From Bacteroides sp. (GTDB lineage: Bacteria; Bacteroidota; Bacteroidia; Bacteroidales; Muribaculaceae): a stretch of DNA of 49,531 nucleotides. Positions 1-8,468 of this stretch are shown one piece after another. The DNA lies in assembly GCA_014801525.1 (NCBI GenBank), contig JAAVEB010000023.1, forward strand, positions 1-49,531, read 5' to 3'. The notes below the pieces were generated by a model. That model ran no database searches. It was given only the letters and a program-made list of their open reading frames with translations, and was not told the origin of the DNA. The translations under genes were made by a program, and so were the position numbers. How positions within the stretch are numbered: the first letter of the stretch is position 1; each line of letters opens with the position of its first letter.

Positions 1-203
1 ATGGCAAAGTTAATTCCGAAAAGCAACATCCAGAATTTGGTCATCGCAAGCCATTTAACCGCTTTAGTCCTGACATAGATGCTCTCCATAATCGCCACGA
101 TAAGCGCAAGTCCGATTGTTAGCGGGACAAACAGCCAGTGATACATGGCTGTCAGCGCAAATTGCCATCGTGACCAGTCAACAACAGTAATCAAGTCGTC
201 CAT
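1..203 (-). CDS. cydA: Cytochrome bd ubiquinol oxidase subunit I, N-terminal part (cut by the window edge)
   Basis: The reverse strand from the ATG at 203 encodes [20 protein letters not shown] and continues with [20 protein letters not shown] before running off the window. This is the characteristic CydA start: the [21 protein letters not shown] segment contains the conserved His that serves as an axial ligand of a b-type haem, followed by the first transmembrane helix. CydA with CydB forms the high-oxygen-affinity quinol oxidase of the inner membrane, used by gut Bacteroidales at nanomolar oxygen. It lies 19 bases downstream of the DUF4492 gene and is probably co-transcribed with it from the promoter at 510-540. 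Only about 67 residues are visible, but recognition is secure. Confidence 0.93.
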   Translation of the reverse strand, partial: MDDLITVVDWSRWQFALTAMYHWLFVPLTIGLALIVAIMESIYVRTKAVKWLAMTKFWMLLFGINFA

Positions 204-222
204 AGTTATTAATGTTTTAATG

Positions 223-486
223 TTATTTGATTTCGGTTAACGTGTCAGTCTCAACAGCTCCGCCGTTCATTAAAGACGCTCTTACCGCGCCGGCGCGCTG
301 CTCGTCAGTGTCATAGTCTCGATTCAACACATCAGGGAAGAAAAACAATTTGAATATGAAAAACAGGACAAACAGCTTCACTATTATCATGAGCCACAAC
401 CACCGCCCCACAGTCATGGAACGGAATCCGTCACGGTAAAACCGGTAGATTCTCACAAGCGTGTTGGCTTTATCTTCATTCTTCAT
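223..486 (-). CDS. DUF4492 small membrane protein, first gene of the cyd operon
   Basis: An 87-residue protein with a basic, cytoplasmic-looking N terminus ([19 protein letters not shown]), one strongly hydrophobic segment at about residues 30-52 ([20 protein letters not shown]) and a polar acidic tail. The [18 protein letters not shown] signature matches the DUF4492 family, which in Bacteroidetes sits directly upstream of cydAB. I infer a role as accessory or assembly subunit of cytochrome bd, by analogy with small Cyd subunits such as CydX, but the sequence does not prove this. A canonical promoter lies 24 bases upstream and cydA follows after 19 bases. Confidence 0.85.
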   Translation of the reverse strand: MKNEDKANTLVRIYRFYRDGFRSMTVGRWLWLMIIVKLFVLFFIFKLFFFPDVLNRDYDTDEQRAGAVRASLMNGGAVETDTLTEIK

Positions 487-509
487 AATGGCAAATTATA
501 TCCTATTCA

Positions 510-540
510 CAAATATAGCGCATAAGCTTAATATTTACAA
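510..540 (-). promoter_or_regulatory. Promoter for DUF4492-cydA
   Basis: On the minus strand TTG (540-538), exactly 20 bases, then TATATTTG (517-510), matching the Bacteroidetes -33/-7 consensus TTTG-N19-21-TAnnTTTG. The predicted start of transcription is about 15-20 bases before the ATG at 486. The -33 element touches the rpmE2 terminator, so the two units are packed tightly. Confidence 0.75.
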
Positions 541-588
541 ATTAAAAAACATGAGGGCGTGTCGCCGAGTTCAGCGACACGCCCTCAT
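541..588 (-). terminator. Intrinsic terminator of rpmE2
   Basis: A perfect 15-bp stem (551-565 with 574-588, arms ATGAGGGCGTGTCGC and its complement) with an 8-base loop. On the minus strand it is followed by GTTTTTTAAT (550-541), a classical U-run. It lies 19 bases beyond the rpmE2 stop. Confidence 0.9.
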
Positions 589-606
589 TATGATGCGCAA
601 TGATTA

Positions 607-861
607 TTATTTTTTCTTGCGGTTTCCGTAACGGCTCATGAACTTGTCCACGCGACCTGCAGTGTCGACAAGCTTCTGCTTTCCGGTGAAGAAAGGATGA
701 GACGAACTGGTGATTTCAAGCTTTACCAACGGATAAGTCACACCGTCAACTTCGATAGTCTCTTTAGCGGCAACCGTCGAACGAGTGATGAAAATCTCAT
801 CGTTTGACATATCTTTAAATACTACTTCACGGTAGTCTGAAGGATGGATACCTTGTTTCAT
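607..861 (-). CDS. rpmE2: 50S ribosomal protein L31, type B (zinc-free)
   Basis: 84 residues starting [20 protein letters not shown], with the L31 core [24 protein letters not shown] and a basic C-terminal end (SRYGNRKKK). HPxY/R...SHPFxTG are hallmark positions of bacterial L31. No cysteine is present, so the zinc-binding Cys set of type A L31 is missing, which defines the C-minus (type B) paralogue. In many bacteria that form replaces the zinc form in zinc shortage; in Bacteroidetes it is commonly the only L31, so no zinc regulation should be assumed. Monocistronic: strong promoter upstream (939-970), perfect terminator downstream. Confidence 0.96.
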   Translation of the reverse strand: MKQGIHPSDYREVVFKDMSNDEIFITRSTVAAKETIEVDGVTYPLVKLEITSSSHPFFTGKQKLVDTAGRVDKFMSRYGNRKKK

Positions 862-938
862 CTTATTAATATTGTTTTGTTGTTTTTATTCAAGTCTGTC
901 AAAATCACGCTGGTAAGGCGTAAATCTGTAATGGCTTG

Positions 939-970
939 CAAATTTACGCTTTTTTTGCGAATCCGACAAA
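939..970 (-). promoter_or_regulatory. Promoter for rpmE2
   Basis: Minus-strand TTTG (970-967), 20 bases, TAAATTTG (946-939): an exact match to the Bacteroidetes consensus. It predicts a 5' leader of about 75 bases in front of the ATG at 861. The -33 element lies only 30 bases beyond the stop codon of the carboxyltransferase gene. Confidence 0.75.
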
Positions 971-999
971 ATTTTCGCTGTTTTTTGATTTTTTTATTT

Positions 1000-2838
1000 T
1001 TATTCGTACTCGACCATAACCTGATCAGTCATCACCTGATCGCCCGGAACAACCAGCACACGCTTAACCGTGTAGTCCCCTTCAGCCTCAAGATCATTCT
1101 CCATCTTCATAGCCTCATACACCAGAACAACGTCGCCGCGCTTAATCTTATCACCGGGTTTCACATTGACCTCGACAATCTTTCCACTCATCGGAGCCTG
1201 CAACACCGGACCCGTCACAATATCGGCGGCGGCTTCTTCCGCCTCGGCTTGACGCATCTCAGCCATGACCATCTCATACTCCTCGCTACGGCGGCGCTTC
1301 AGAAACGGAGCGGCAACCGTGGGAAGTAATTCAAGCAGCAGATATTCCTCGCCGTTATTGGCAAGCTGCACTCCTCCCGCGTCTTCAAGCAGAGGATTTT
1401 CAGGCTTTTTATATTTCGCGGTGTCATAGGGCGTTTCGATTTCGCTACCGGTTATCTTAAGCCGGAATCCAGGGTCTATCGCAACAGGAGTATGCCCATA
1501 CTCGCCTTTGACAAGCGAAATGAACTGATTGGATTTAGTCGTATAATCGGGATTCCCGTTCTTACGGTCAATTGCAAGGCTAACAGCCTGGCTTCCCACT
1601 ATCTGGCTTGTAGGAGTGACCAGCGGCACCAATCCGGCGTCGCGTCTCACCTTCGGAATGAGCCGCATCGCGTCGTCAAGCAGGTCTTCAGCCTGCAGAG
1701 CCTTGAGCTGAGCCACCATATTGGAATACATTCCTCCCGGCACCTCGGCTTCCTTAACCAGCATATTAGGCTTGGGGAATCCGAAATAATCCTCTATGCC
1801 ATGGCAATATACCAGCAATTCCTCTTCATCGTTGCGCAGCGCCGCCTCGATAGCCTTGTCAAAAAGCTCATCGACCTCAGCCGGCAACTTTTCAGCCACA
1901 GGGTTGAAATCTCGCGGAAACTTCTTCCCCAAGTCAAACTCGCTCAACTCCTCCCTCACCTTCTTCAGTTCTTTGGCAATCTTAGCGACAGCCTCCATGT
2001 CGGCTTCCACCTCGATATCAAGTTTTTTGGCGAACACATATATCAATTCAATCGCCGGTGCCGCCGAACCGCCGGCAAACCACCATATATTAGTGTCAAG
2101 AATATCGACTCCGTGAATCATCGCCATCACTGAAGACGCAAGCCCGTAGCCGGGAGTGCAATGAGTGTGGAAATCGACAGGCACCGTCAGAGCCGCCTTC
2201 AGTTTAGGCATCAATGTAGCGACACGGGCGGGGTTCACAAGTCCCGCCATATCCTTAAGTGTGACGATACGCGCGCCGTAAGCTTCCATCGCCTTTGCCT
2301 TCTCCACGAAATACTCGTCAGTGAATATCATTTCGGGCTTCCTTGCAAAAAGTCGGGCGAAAAAGCCTTTCGGAGTCTCAGGCTTGGGGTCGACAGTGTA
2401 ACAAACGGCACCGTCAGCAATACCGCCAAGATCATTTATCATCTTTATAGACCCCTTCACGTTGTCAAGGTCATTGAGAGCGTCGAATATCCTCATCACA
2501 TTGAGACCGTCATCAATAGCCTCCTTGTAAAAACCTTCAAGCACTGAATCGGGATAAGGAACATAGCCGAAGAGATTGCGACCTCTTGACAAAGCCGACA
2601 ACAATGAATGTCCTTTTAGAGCGGCGCTCGCCTTGCGAAGACGGTTCCAGGGCGACTCATCAAGATAGCGCATCACCGAGTCGGGAACAGCTCCGCCCCA
2701 CACTTCAACAATATAGAAACCGGCGTTTTCATACAGCGGCAAAAGCCGGTCGATACTTTTCTGGTTCATGCGAGTGGCAAACAGCGACTGCTGTCCGTCA
2801 CGCATAGTCAAATCCCTAATTTGCAATTTCCTGCCCAT
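1000..2838 (-). CDS. Biotin-dependent carboxyltransferase/oxaloacetate decarboxylase alpha-type subunit (OadA/PycB-like)
   Basis: 612 residues in two parts. The N-terminal carboxyltransferase TIM barrel begins with IRDLTMRDGQQSLFATRM (residues 7-24, the DxTxRDxxQS metal/substrate motif) and contains VDFHTHCTPGYG, the His-x-His metal ligands. The C terminus is a biotinyl domain with the EAMKMEN motif, biotinylated Lys at about residue 578, after an Ala/Glu-rich linker. Such proteins transfer CO2 between biotin and oxaloacetate/pyruvate (OadA, PycB) or methylmalonyl-CoA (5S-like subunit); the sequence does not decide which. No beta/gamma membrane subunit or biotin carboxylase lies nearby, so partners must be elsewhere. 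The ATG at 2838 is 24 bases after the PBP1A stop, suggesting co-transcription. The substrate remains uncertain. Confidence 0.85.
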   Translation of the reverse strand: MGRKLQIRDLTMRDGQQSLFATRMNQKSIDRLLPLYENAGFYIVEVWGGAVPDSVMRYLDESPWNRLRKASAALKGHSLLSALSRGRNLFGYVPYPDSVLEGFYKEAIDDGLNVMRIFDALNDLDNVKGSIKMINDLGGIADGAVCYTVDPKPETPKGFFARLFARKPEMIFTDEYFVEKAKAMEAYGARIVTLKDMAGLVNPARVATLMPKLKAALTVPVDFHTHCTPGYGLASSVMAMIHGVDILDTNIWWFAGGSAAPAIELIYVFAKKLDIEVEADMEAVAKIAKELKKVREELSEFDLGKKFPRDFNPVAEKLPAEVDELFDKAIEAALRNDEEELLVYCHGIEDYFGFPKPNMLVKEAEVPGGMYSNMVAQLKALQAEDLLDDAMRLIPKVRRDAGLVPLVTPTSQIVGSQAVSLAIDRKNGNPDYTTKSNQFISLVKGEYGHTPVAIDPGFRLKITGSEIETPYDTAKYKKPENPLLEDAGGVQLANNGEEYLLLELLPTVAAPFLKRRRSEEYEMVMAEMRQAEAEEAAADIVTGPVLQAPMSGKIVEVNVKPGDKIKRGDVVLVYEAMKMENDLEAEGDYTVKRVLVVPGDQVMTDQVMVEYE

Positions 2839-2862
2839 ATAACACGCTTTTATCTAAGTTTT

Positions 2863-5262
2863 CTAATCAAACACACCTTGGATGCTTTCTTCCGCCGAAT
2901 CAGGCTCCTCGTGATATTCTCCGTAATACTCCTTGAAACACAAATCAATATCAGAGGGGAAATCAAATTTCACATTCTGGTTATAAGGAAGCGCGGGGTC
3001 GGCATATACTTTACTGATATAAAGTCCGTAGATGGGAAGCGCCATCGACGCTCCCTGTCCCATAGCCATGCCGTTGAAATGGATGTAACGCTCCTCTCCG
3101 CCGACCCACACTCCCGACACAAGCTGAGGGGTAAATCCCATGAACCAACCGTCGGAGTTTGAATTGGTAGTTCCGGTCTTTCCTCCCATCTGCGCCGTGA
3201 TATTGTAGGGAGCGCGGCGCAAACGGTTACCGGTACCTCCGTCAACCACATTCAGGAGCATGGAGAGTATCTTGTAGTATGCCTCGGTGCTTATTACCTC
3301 GGTGTGATTTGGAGCGAACTCCGATATTATATTTCCGTTACTGTCGGCAATCGCCGTGACAAACATAGGATCGACACGCATACCCTTATTGGCAAACGCC
3401 GAATAAGCCGTCACCATCTCCTTTACCGAAACATCGCACGGTCCGAGACACAACGCGATAACCGGATCAAGATGGTTGGTAATTCCGAAATTGTGCATGT
3501 TGCGCACAAGCGTAGCCGGAGACAGCTGGCTCATGAGCCGCGCGGAAATCCAGTTGTTTGAATTGGTGAGCGCCCAGCGCAAATCCACCATTTCTCCCAC
3601 ACGGGCGTTTCCGGCATTACGCGGCTGCCAGGGGCGACCCACCTCGTCATATATCGTAGGCTGATCGTTCAGCATCTCGTCACACGGCGTGAAGCCCTCC
3701 TCCATAGCGTAAGTGTAAAGGAACGGTTTGATTGTCGATCCGATTTGTCGTCGTCCGGTCGAAACCATGTCATATTGGAAGAACGTAAAATTGGGACCGC
3801 CCACATATGCCTTCACATGACCTGTCACGGGATCCATCGACATGAATCCGGCACGAAGGAAATGCTTCTGATACATAATCGAATCCATCGGAGTCATTAC
3901 AGTGTCGACGGGACCCGAGTAAGAGAACACTTTCATGTCGACAGGCGTGTTGAACGCAGCCTTGATTTCGGCTTCCGAGTGTCCGGCACGCTTCATCGAG
4001 ATGTAGCGGTCGCTCTGCTTCATGCTGCGCTGTATTATCGACTCAAGCTGTGACGACGACAACTCTTCGCGGTTAGTAGTATAAGGAGCTCCTTTAACCC
4101 CCTTTTTCTCTCTGAAGAAACTGGGCTGCAAGGTTTTGCTCAAGTGTTGAATCACCGCGTCTTCGGCATATTTCTGCATGCGCGAATCGATTGTGGTGTA
4201 GATTTTCAAACCGTCGGTATAAATGTCATATTTCGAGCCGTCGGGCTTGGGATTCTTCTCGATCCAACCAAACAGCGGATTGGTCGCCCAAGCGATGGAA
4301 TCATCCACAAACTTCTGAGCTTCCCAACCCCTATAGTCGGAGCGCACCGGCTTCTTAGCCCTCAGCACTCTACGCAACTCCTCGCGGAAATAGGGCGCCG
4401 GACCCTCCTTATGGTCCACTTTGTGAAAATCGAGCGTCAGCGGCAACTGCTTAAGCGAATCGAGTTCGGCATGGGTTATCATGTCGTTTTTATACATCTG
4501 CTCCAGCACAACATTGCGGCGCTCGCGCACTCTTTCAGGCTTTCTCACAGGATTGAAGTAAGACGGATTCTTCACCATTCCCACAAGCATAGCCGCCTCC
4601 TCAATCTTCAAGTCCTTGGGGTCCTTGCCGAAATAGACATGAGCCGCCGACTTTATTCCAACCGCATTATAGAGAAAGTCAAACTGGTTGAGATACATTT
4701 TCATAATCTCCTCCTTGGAGTAATAGCGTTCAAGTTTTATGGCTATCATCCATTCGATCGGTTTCTGAAGGGCGCGCTGCATAAGCCCGTGAGACGACGG
4801 CGAATACAGCTGCTTGGCAAGCTGTTGGGTCAGGGTCGATCCACCTCCGGCATTCTTCTGATTCATCAACAGAGTCTTAACGGCAACACGACCGAGCGCC
4901 TTCACATCAATGCCCGAATGCTCCTCGAAGCGGGAGTCTTCGGTGGCTACAAGCGCATCGATAACATATTGCGATATATCATCAAATTCAGCGTAAACTC
5001 GATTGCCGGTATCGGCGAAATAGCGTCCGAGTTCCTCTCCGTCGGAAGAATACACCACCGAGGCGAAGCGGTCCTGGGGATTTTTAAGTTCCTCGATCGG
5101 AGGCATATATCCTATTGAGCCGTTATAGATCAAGAAAAAGAAGAAAAATGCACCCGCCACCAAAACGGCAAAAGCCACCCACATCCCAATGATTATCGAG
5201 CGAGTCAAGCTTCTCTTTTTTCCTGAATTTTCAGTCTCTTGATTATGTTGATCCATGCTCAT
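2863..5262 (-). CDS. Class A penicillin-binding protein (PBP1A-like glycosyltransferase/transpeptidase)
   Basis: 799 residues: short cytoplasmic tail, one transmembrane helix at about 23-45, then a GT51 transglycosylase domain with the catalytic motif ATEDSRFEEHSGID (Glu108) and GGSTLTQQLAKQLY (about 140-152). The transpeptidase domain has SxxK in GSTIKPF (near residue 508), SxN in TNSNNW and KTGT in GGKTGTTNSNSDGW (near 692). It polymerises lipid II glycan and cross-links stem peptides in the periplasm. Length is normal for the family. The start could be Met1 or Met3; both lie just before the basic tail. Its leader carries a 17-bp direct repeat (5266-5303). The carboxyltransferase gene follows 24 bases downstream. 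Confidence 0.95.
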   Translation of the reverse strand: MSMDQHNQETENSGKKRSLTRSIIIGMWVAFAVLVAGAFFFFFLIYNGSIGYMPPIEELKNPQDRFASVVYSSDGEELGRYFADTGNRVYAEFDDISQYVIDALVATEDSRFEEHSGIDVKALGRVAVKTLLMNQKNAGGGSTLTQQLAKQLYSPSSHGLMQRALQKPIEWMIAIKLERYYSKEEIMKMYLNQFDFLYNAVGIKSAAHVYFGKDPKDLKIEEAAMLVGMVKNPSYFNPVRKPERVRERRNVVLEQMYKNDMITHAELDSLKQLPLTLDFHKVDHKEGPAPYFREELRRVLRAKKPVRSDYRGWEAQKFVDDSIAWATNPLFGWIEKNPKPDGSKYDIYTDGLKIYTTIDSRMQKYAEDAVIQHLSKTLQPSFFREKKGVKGAPYTTNREELSSSQLESIIQRSMKQSDRYISMKRAGHSEAEIKAAFNTPVDMKVFSYSGPVDTVMTPMDSIMYQKHFLRAGFMSMDPVTGHVKAYVGGPNFTFFQYDMVSTGRRQIGSTIKPFLYTYAMEEGFTPCDEMLNDQPTIYDEVGRPWQPRNAGNARVGEMVDLRWALTNSNNWISARLMSQLSPATLVRNMHNFGITNHLDPVIALCLGPCDVSVKEMVTAYSAFANKGMRVDPMFVTAIADSNGNIISEFAPNHTEVISTEAYYKILSMLLNVVDGGTGNRLRRAPYNITAQMGGKTGTTNSNSDGWFMGFTPQLVSGVWVGGEERYIHFNGMAMGQGASMALPIYGLYISKVYADPALPYNQNVKFDFPSDIDLCFKEYYGEYHEEPDSAEESIQGVFD

Positions 5263-5265
5263 ACT

Positions 5266-5303
5266 AATAGTTGTTCAAGATGAAAAAATAGTTGTTCAAG
5301 ATG
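5266..5303. repeat. Two 17-bp direct repeats in the PBP1A leader
   Basis: AATAGTTGTTCAAGATG occurs at 5266-5282 and again at 5287-5303, a period of 21 bases, between the PBP1A start codon and its -7 box. The period equals about two helical turns, so it could be a pair of binding sites, or simply a small duplication. Confidence 0.6.
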
Positions 5304-5311
5304 CAAAATTA
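5304..5311 (-). promoter_or_regulatory. Candidate -7 box for PBP1A
   Basis: TAATTTTG on the minus strand fits TAnnTTTG, but no TTG is found 19-21 bases upstream. The predicted transcript would include the 17-bp direct repeat in its first 40 bases. Confidence 0.4.
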
Positions 5312-5394
5312 CATCTTTTGCCCAATACTTTACGATTTTACTTTATAATTTTCCCTAAATATGCTTCTCATTTAACAAATAATTGTATAAGACC

Positions 5395-5425
5395 TTGCCG
5401 ATTGCAGTTTTTATTTCTATATTTG
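5395..5425 (+). promoter_or_regulatory. Promoter for the exopolysaccharide operon
   Basis: TTG (5395-5397), 20 bases, TATATTTG (5418-5425). Predicted transcription starts near 5429, leaving a leader of about 100 bases before the ATG at 5529, long enough to hold regulation, though I see no convincing hairpin in it. Confidence 0.65.
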
Positions 5426-5528
5426 CATATCTGTTGCATCAATAGACATCAACCACAAAATACCATGCCATGATGCAAAACTAAAATTCTGAACAGTCTA
5501 ACATTATAACATCTGACCGAGCTGAGTC

Positions 5529-6890
5529 ATGTCTAAGATATTTACCGCAATATTCGCTCTGTTTTATTTGCTGCCTTTATTCGGGCAAAACGAAAAGGGC
5601 TTTGACATCCTGAGAAGTTTTGACTCTCGGTTTGTCACGCTCGATTCCCTCATTTTCCATCCCGGACAACAAGGCTGGCAAGCCGGCTCAATGAAGCAAG
5701 GCGAGCTGCAACCCTCGGTGACCGCCGACCGTGCCGCGCTCGACAGCGCCATCAACGCGCGCACAAAAGCCGAGATTGGAATCATCACGGCTCAAACCGG
5801 GCTCAAATTCACCGGTCAGACTTATTACCGCCTCGACAATTCGCTCGGCATCGACGAAGAGGACAACGGAGTGTCGCGCTACAAAGCCAAAGTGCAGGCT
5901 GAGCTGAGATGGTATCCGTTTCAAAGCGCGGTGTTCAAACGCAAAGGACGCATCCATGAGCAGGAGCTGCGAGGACAAATCGACCGTCTCGCTTTTGACA
6001 AAGAGGAGCTCGGCATGCTTGTAGAACGACAGAAAGAGGTGTTCCGCAACACCGCCGACACCCTTCTCGCAGGAGTGTTGCTCCACCGAATCAACAATCT
6101 CGACATGCTCAGCAACGCCTATCTCTACCTCCTCGGCAATCAGAACATCAGCAGCGACGACCTCTTACAGATTCTTAACGAGAAAGCCGAAGCCGAAAGA
6201 CTTCTCGCCACTCTCCCCGGAGGGCTTATTGCGGCATCCGACCTTTCAAGCCCGTCGGGAATGACAATCAGCGTCGACACCGCCGCCTTCCTGAACAAAG
6301 TGCGCTCAACGCAAGCCGACCTGTCAACATTGAAATTGCAGATGGAGTTACTCGAGACCCAGGCGTCAAACACGAGCTACTGGACCGAATTCAACGCGGC
6401 GCCGTTTGTGCGCTACTCTCTATACACCCGCTCGATGGGCAACTCGTCGAATGTCGACGCCGGAGTGGTGTTCACCATCCCCGTCTCTAAAGAGTTCAGC
6501 CGCAAGAAAGCGGCGCTCCGGGCTCAACGCGACGAGCTTGCCGCTCAGGAAAACTATCTGGCGACACGCCTTATCGAAACGGCTAAAGCGATTCTCGACG
6601 ACATCGACCGCTACAACCGCTCGGCAATCGGAGAATACCGCCGCATGGAGGAGTTGAAGCGCTACCTCCAGATTCGCAAAACCGGCTACGACAACCGCAT
6701 AGGCGAGTATAACCGACTTGCGCGAATGAAAGAATATAACAGCTACCTGATGTGCTGCGAAAAGTTCATCGGGTTTCAATACAGCCGCGATTGCGCTATC
6801 GCCGACCTTCAGAAATTCCTGACCGACGTATCGGTCCTGACCTTCTGCAAGGAAACGCCGATTGACAAAATCGCCTCAACACAAAACTAA
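5529..6890 (+). CDS. TolC-like outer-membrane/periplasmic protein of the exopolysaccharide operon
   Basis: 453 residues with a cleavable signal peptide (MSKIFTAIFALFYLLPLFGQ). The mature part is mostly long amphipathic helices rich in Glu, Arg, Leu and Ala: about 110-230 (RGQIDRLAFDKEELGMLVER) and 310-420 (LRAQRDELAAQENYLATRLI). These flank segments ending with aromatic residues that could be short barrel strands. This is the helical-hairpin layout of TolC/outer-membrane efflux proteins, but I cannot identify the exact family. It is the first gene of the operon, 15 bases before an HlyD-like adaptor, so I infer it forms the outer-membrane end of an export path for the polymer made by the GT2 at 9958. 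The family call is the least certain in the operon. Confidence 0.6.
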   Translation: MSKIFTAIFALFYLLPLFGQNEKGFDILRSFDSRFVTLDSLIFHPGQQGWQAGSMKQGELQPSVTADRAALDSAINARTKAEIGIITAQTGLKFTGQTYYRLDNSLGIDEEDNGVSRYKAKVQAELRWYPFQSAVFKRKGRIHEQELRGQIDRLAFDKEELGMLVERQKEVFRNTADTLLAGVLLHRINNLDMLSNAYLYLLGNQNISSDDLLQILNEKAEAERLLATLPGGLIAASDLSSPSGMTISVDTAAFLNKVRSTQADLSTLKLQMELLETQASNTSYWTEFNAAPFVRYSLYTRSMGNSSNVDAGVVFTIPVSKEFSRKKAALRAQRDELAAQENYLATRLIETAKAILDDIDRYNRSAIGEYRRMEELKRYLQIRKTGYDNRIGEYNRLARMKEYNSYLMCCEKFIGFQYSRDCAIADLQKFLTDVSVLTFCKETPIDKIASTQN

Positions 6891-6905
6891 AATCAGCTTT
6901 GTCAA

Positions 6906-8468
6906 ATGAAAAACTTCACCTATAGATCACACGAAGAAAAGGAGAATATCGAAGAGATTCTCCGGCAACGAAAACGGCGAATAAACCGCCAGCAGATTGT
7001 TGCCGGAACGGTGCTTGCCGTGATTATCGGAATTCTCCTCTTATATTTCGGTCGCCAGGCTTACTACACCGAGTTTGACGGATATGTGCATGTCGACGCC
7101 AATCAGGTGAGGGCACCTTTTGACATCTTCCTCGACAGCATGTATGTCGAAACAGGCGACGTGGTTTTGCCGGGCGACACCCTCTACTCATATTATATGA
7201 TGGATATGATGGTGCGCAACGCCGACTTCACATCCGAGCCCGACATCGTGGCAAGAAACCGCGACCTGACCATACGCTACAACAATCTGCTTTCACAGAT
7301 AGCAGTGATAAGAGTCAGAGTGGAGGAACTGCGCAAGCAGATAGGGCTTGAGAGCCATAACATCCAGTTCGGGCTCAGCGACAACTCCCACAAGATGGAC
7401 CTCGAGCGCCAACTCAACGAGGCGTTGGCTCAGCTCAGAGCGTTGCAAAACGAGCTCGGACTGCTCGGCTCGCTGAAAAACTCACTCGGCAACGGAGGCA
7501 AGGGGTTTGGCTCGGGCAACGGAGGATTCTCAGCCTCCGAGCAGCAGATTTATGACAACATCAGGTCAGGTCAGCTCCGAGATGCCCGAAACTACAGGCT
7601 CGCGACCGACTCATCGTTGATTGTTAACGTAGTGGCTCCCGACCGCATGGTATTCTTCGAAAAGGAGCTTATTCTCACTTCACAGCACATCGACCTGATG
7701 GACAACAACCTTCACGTTGTGGCATACGTCCCGGTAGATAAAATCGACCGAATCACCTACAATTCAACCGCTGAAATTGTGGTAAACGAAGAGGTGTCGT
7801 TTTTCGCCCACGTGTCGATTATCGGAGCGCGCACCGAGGAGATTCCCGAGCATCTGAGAAGCTACTTCACCAAAAAGAGCACGGCGCTGATAGCCCATCT
7901 GGAAATCGACCAAGGTCAGCACATTCCATTCTGGAGCGTGGCGTCAGGGCTTCCGGTGACAATCAGGGTCAAGAACCTTGAAACTTGGCGCAAGAAAGCC
8001 CCCAGCAACTATCTGTGGGTTGACACCGGCGAAGGCATCAGCGAGGAGTCTATCGGAAACTTCGTAAAACGCCGCAAGCATCACCACGTCAGCGAAATCG
8101 AGGCGGAGAAGATGCGCGAGGACAGCATCAAGGATGCCCAGCGACGCGAGCGAGAACTCAACAAAGAACTTGAGTCCAAGGACTCAGCGCCGATAGCCAA
8201 CAGCACAACACCGTCGGCTAAAGCACGTTACTATTTGGTGCATTCGGTTTTCAGCAATCGTGAAAACGCCGAAAATGCCGCTCGCCGGGTTATATCCGAC
8301 GGCTTCCCCGAGACCGGAGTGCTCCCGAGAAGCGGGCAATGGTATGTATACCTCAGCCGCCACGCTTCACTTGACGAAGCTGAAAAGCAAAGAAAAGCCA
8401 CAGCCCAAAAATCGCGCAATTACCGCGACACATGGATTTTAGATTCAAGTAAACCTGAAAAACAATGA
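6906..8468 (+). CDS. HlyD/Alg44-like membrane-fusion protein with a C-terminal SPOR-like domain
   Basis: 520 residues. A basic cytoplasmic tail is followed by one transmembrane helix (about 31-48, IVAGTVLAVIIGILLLYFG). Next comes a half-lipoyl segment (FDGYVHVDANQVRAPFDIF, then ETGDVVLPGDTLYSY), a coiled coil at about 115-185, the second half-lipoyl and beta-barrel region (about 235-320), a charged helical linker (about 375-430), and a final ~75-residue block resembling a SPOR domain (ARYYLVHSVFSNRENAENAA ... GQWYVYLSR). HlyD-type proteins bridge an inner-membrane pump or synthase to an outer-membrane channel; Alg44 does this for alginate. A SPOR domain would bind denuded glycan strands of peptidoglycan, anchoring the bridge. 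Its last four bases overlap the next gene (ATGA), so the two are coupled. Confidence 0.75.
   Translation: MKNFTYRSHEEKENIEEILRQRKRRINRQQIVAGTVLAVIIGILLLYFGRQAYYTEFDGYVHVDANQVRAPFDIFLDSMYVETGDVVLPGDTLYSYYMMDMMVRNADFTSEPDIVARNRDLTIRYNNLLSQIAVIRVRVEELRKQIGLESHNIQFGLSDNSHKMDLERQLNEALAQLRALQNELGLLGSLKNSLGNGGKGFGSGNGGFSASEQQIYDNIRSGQLRDARNYRLATDSSLIVNVVAPDRMVFFEKELILTSQHIDLMDNNLHVVAYVPVDKIDRITYNSTAEIVVNEEVSFFAHVSIIGARTEEIPEHLRSYFTKKSTALIAHLEIDQGQHIPFWSVASGLPVTIRVKNLETWRKKAPSNYLWVDTGEGISEESIGNFVKRRKHHHVSEIEAEKMREDSIKDAQRRERELNKELESKDSAPIANSTTPSAKARYYLVHSVFSNRENAENAARRVISDGFPETGVLPRSGQWYVYLSRHASLDEAEKQRKATAQKSRNYRDTWILDSSKPEKQ

Noticed and set aside
4144..5118. 324-codon plus-strand reading frame inside the PBP1A gene
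   Set aside because: It is antisense to the GT51 and transpeptidase regions, His/Arg-rich and without domain features; it reflects codon bias of the real gene.
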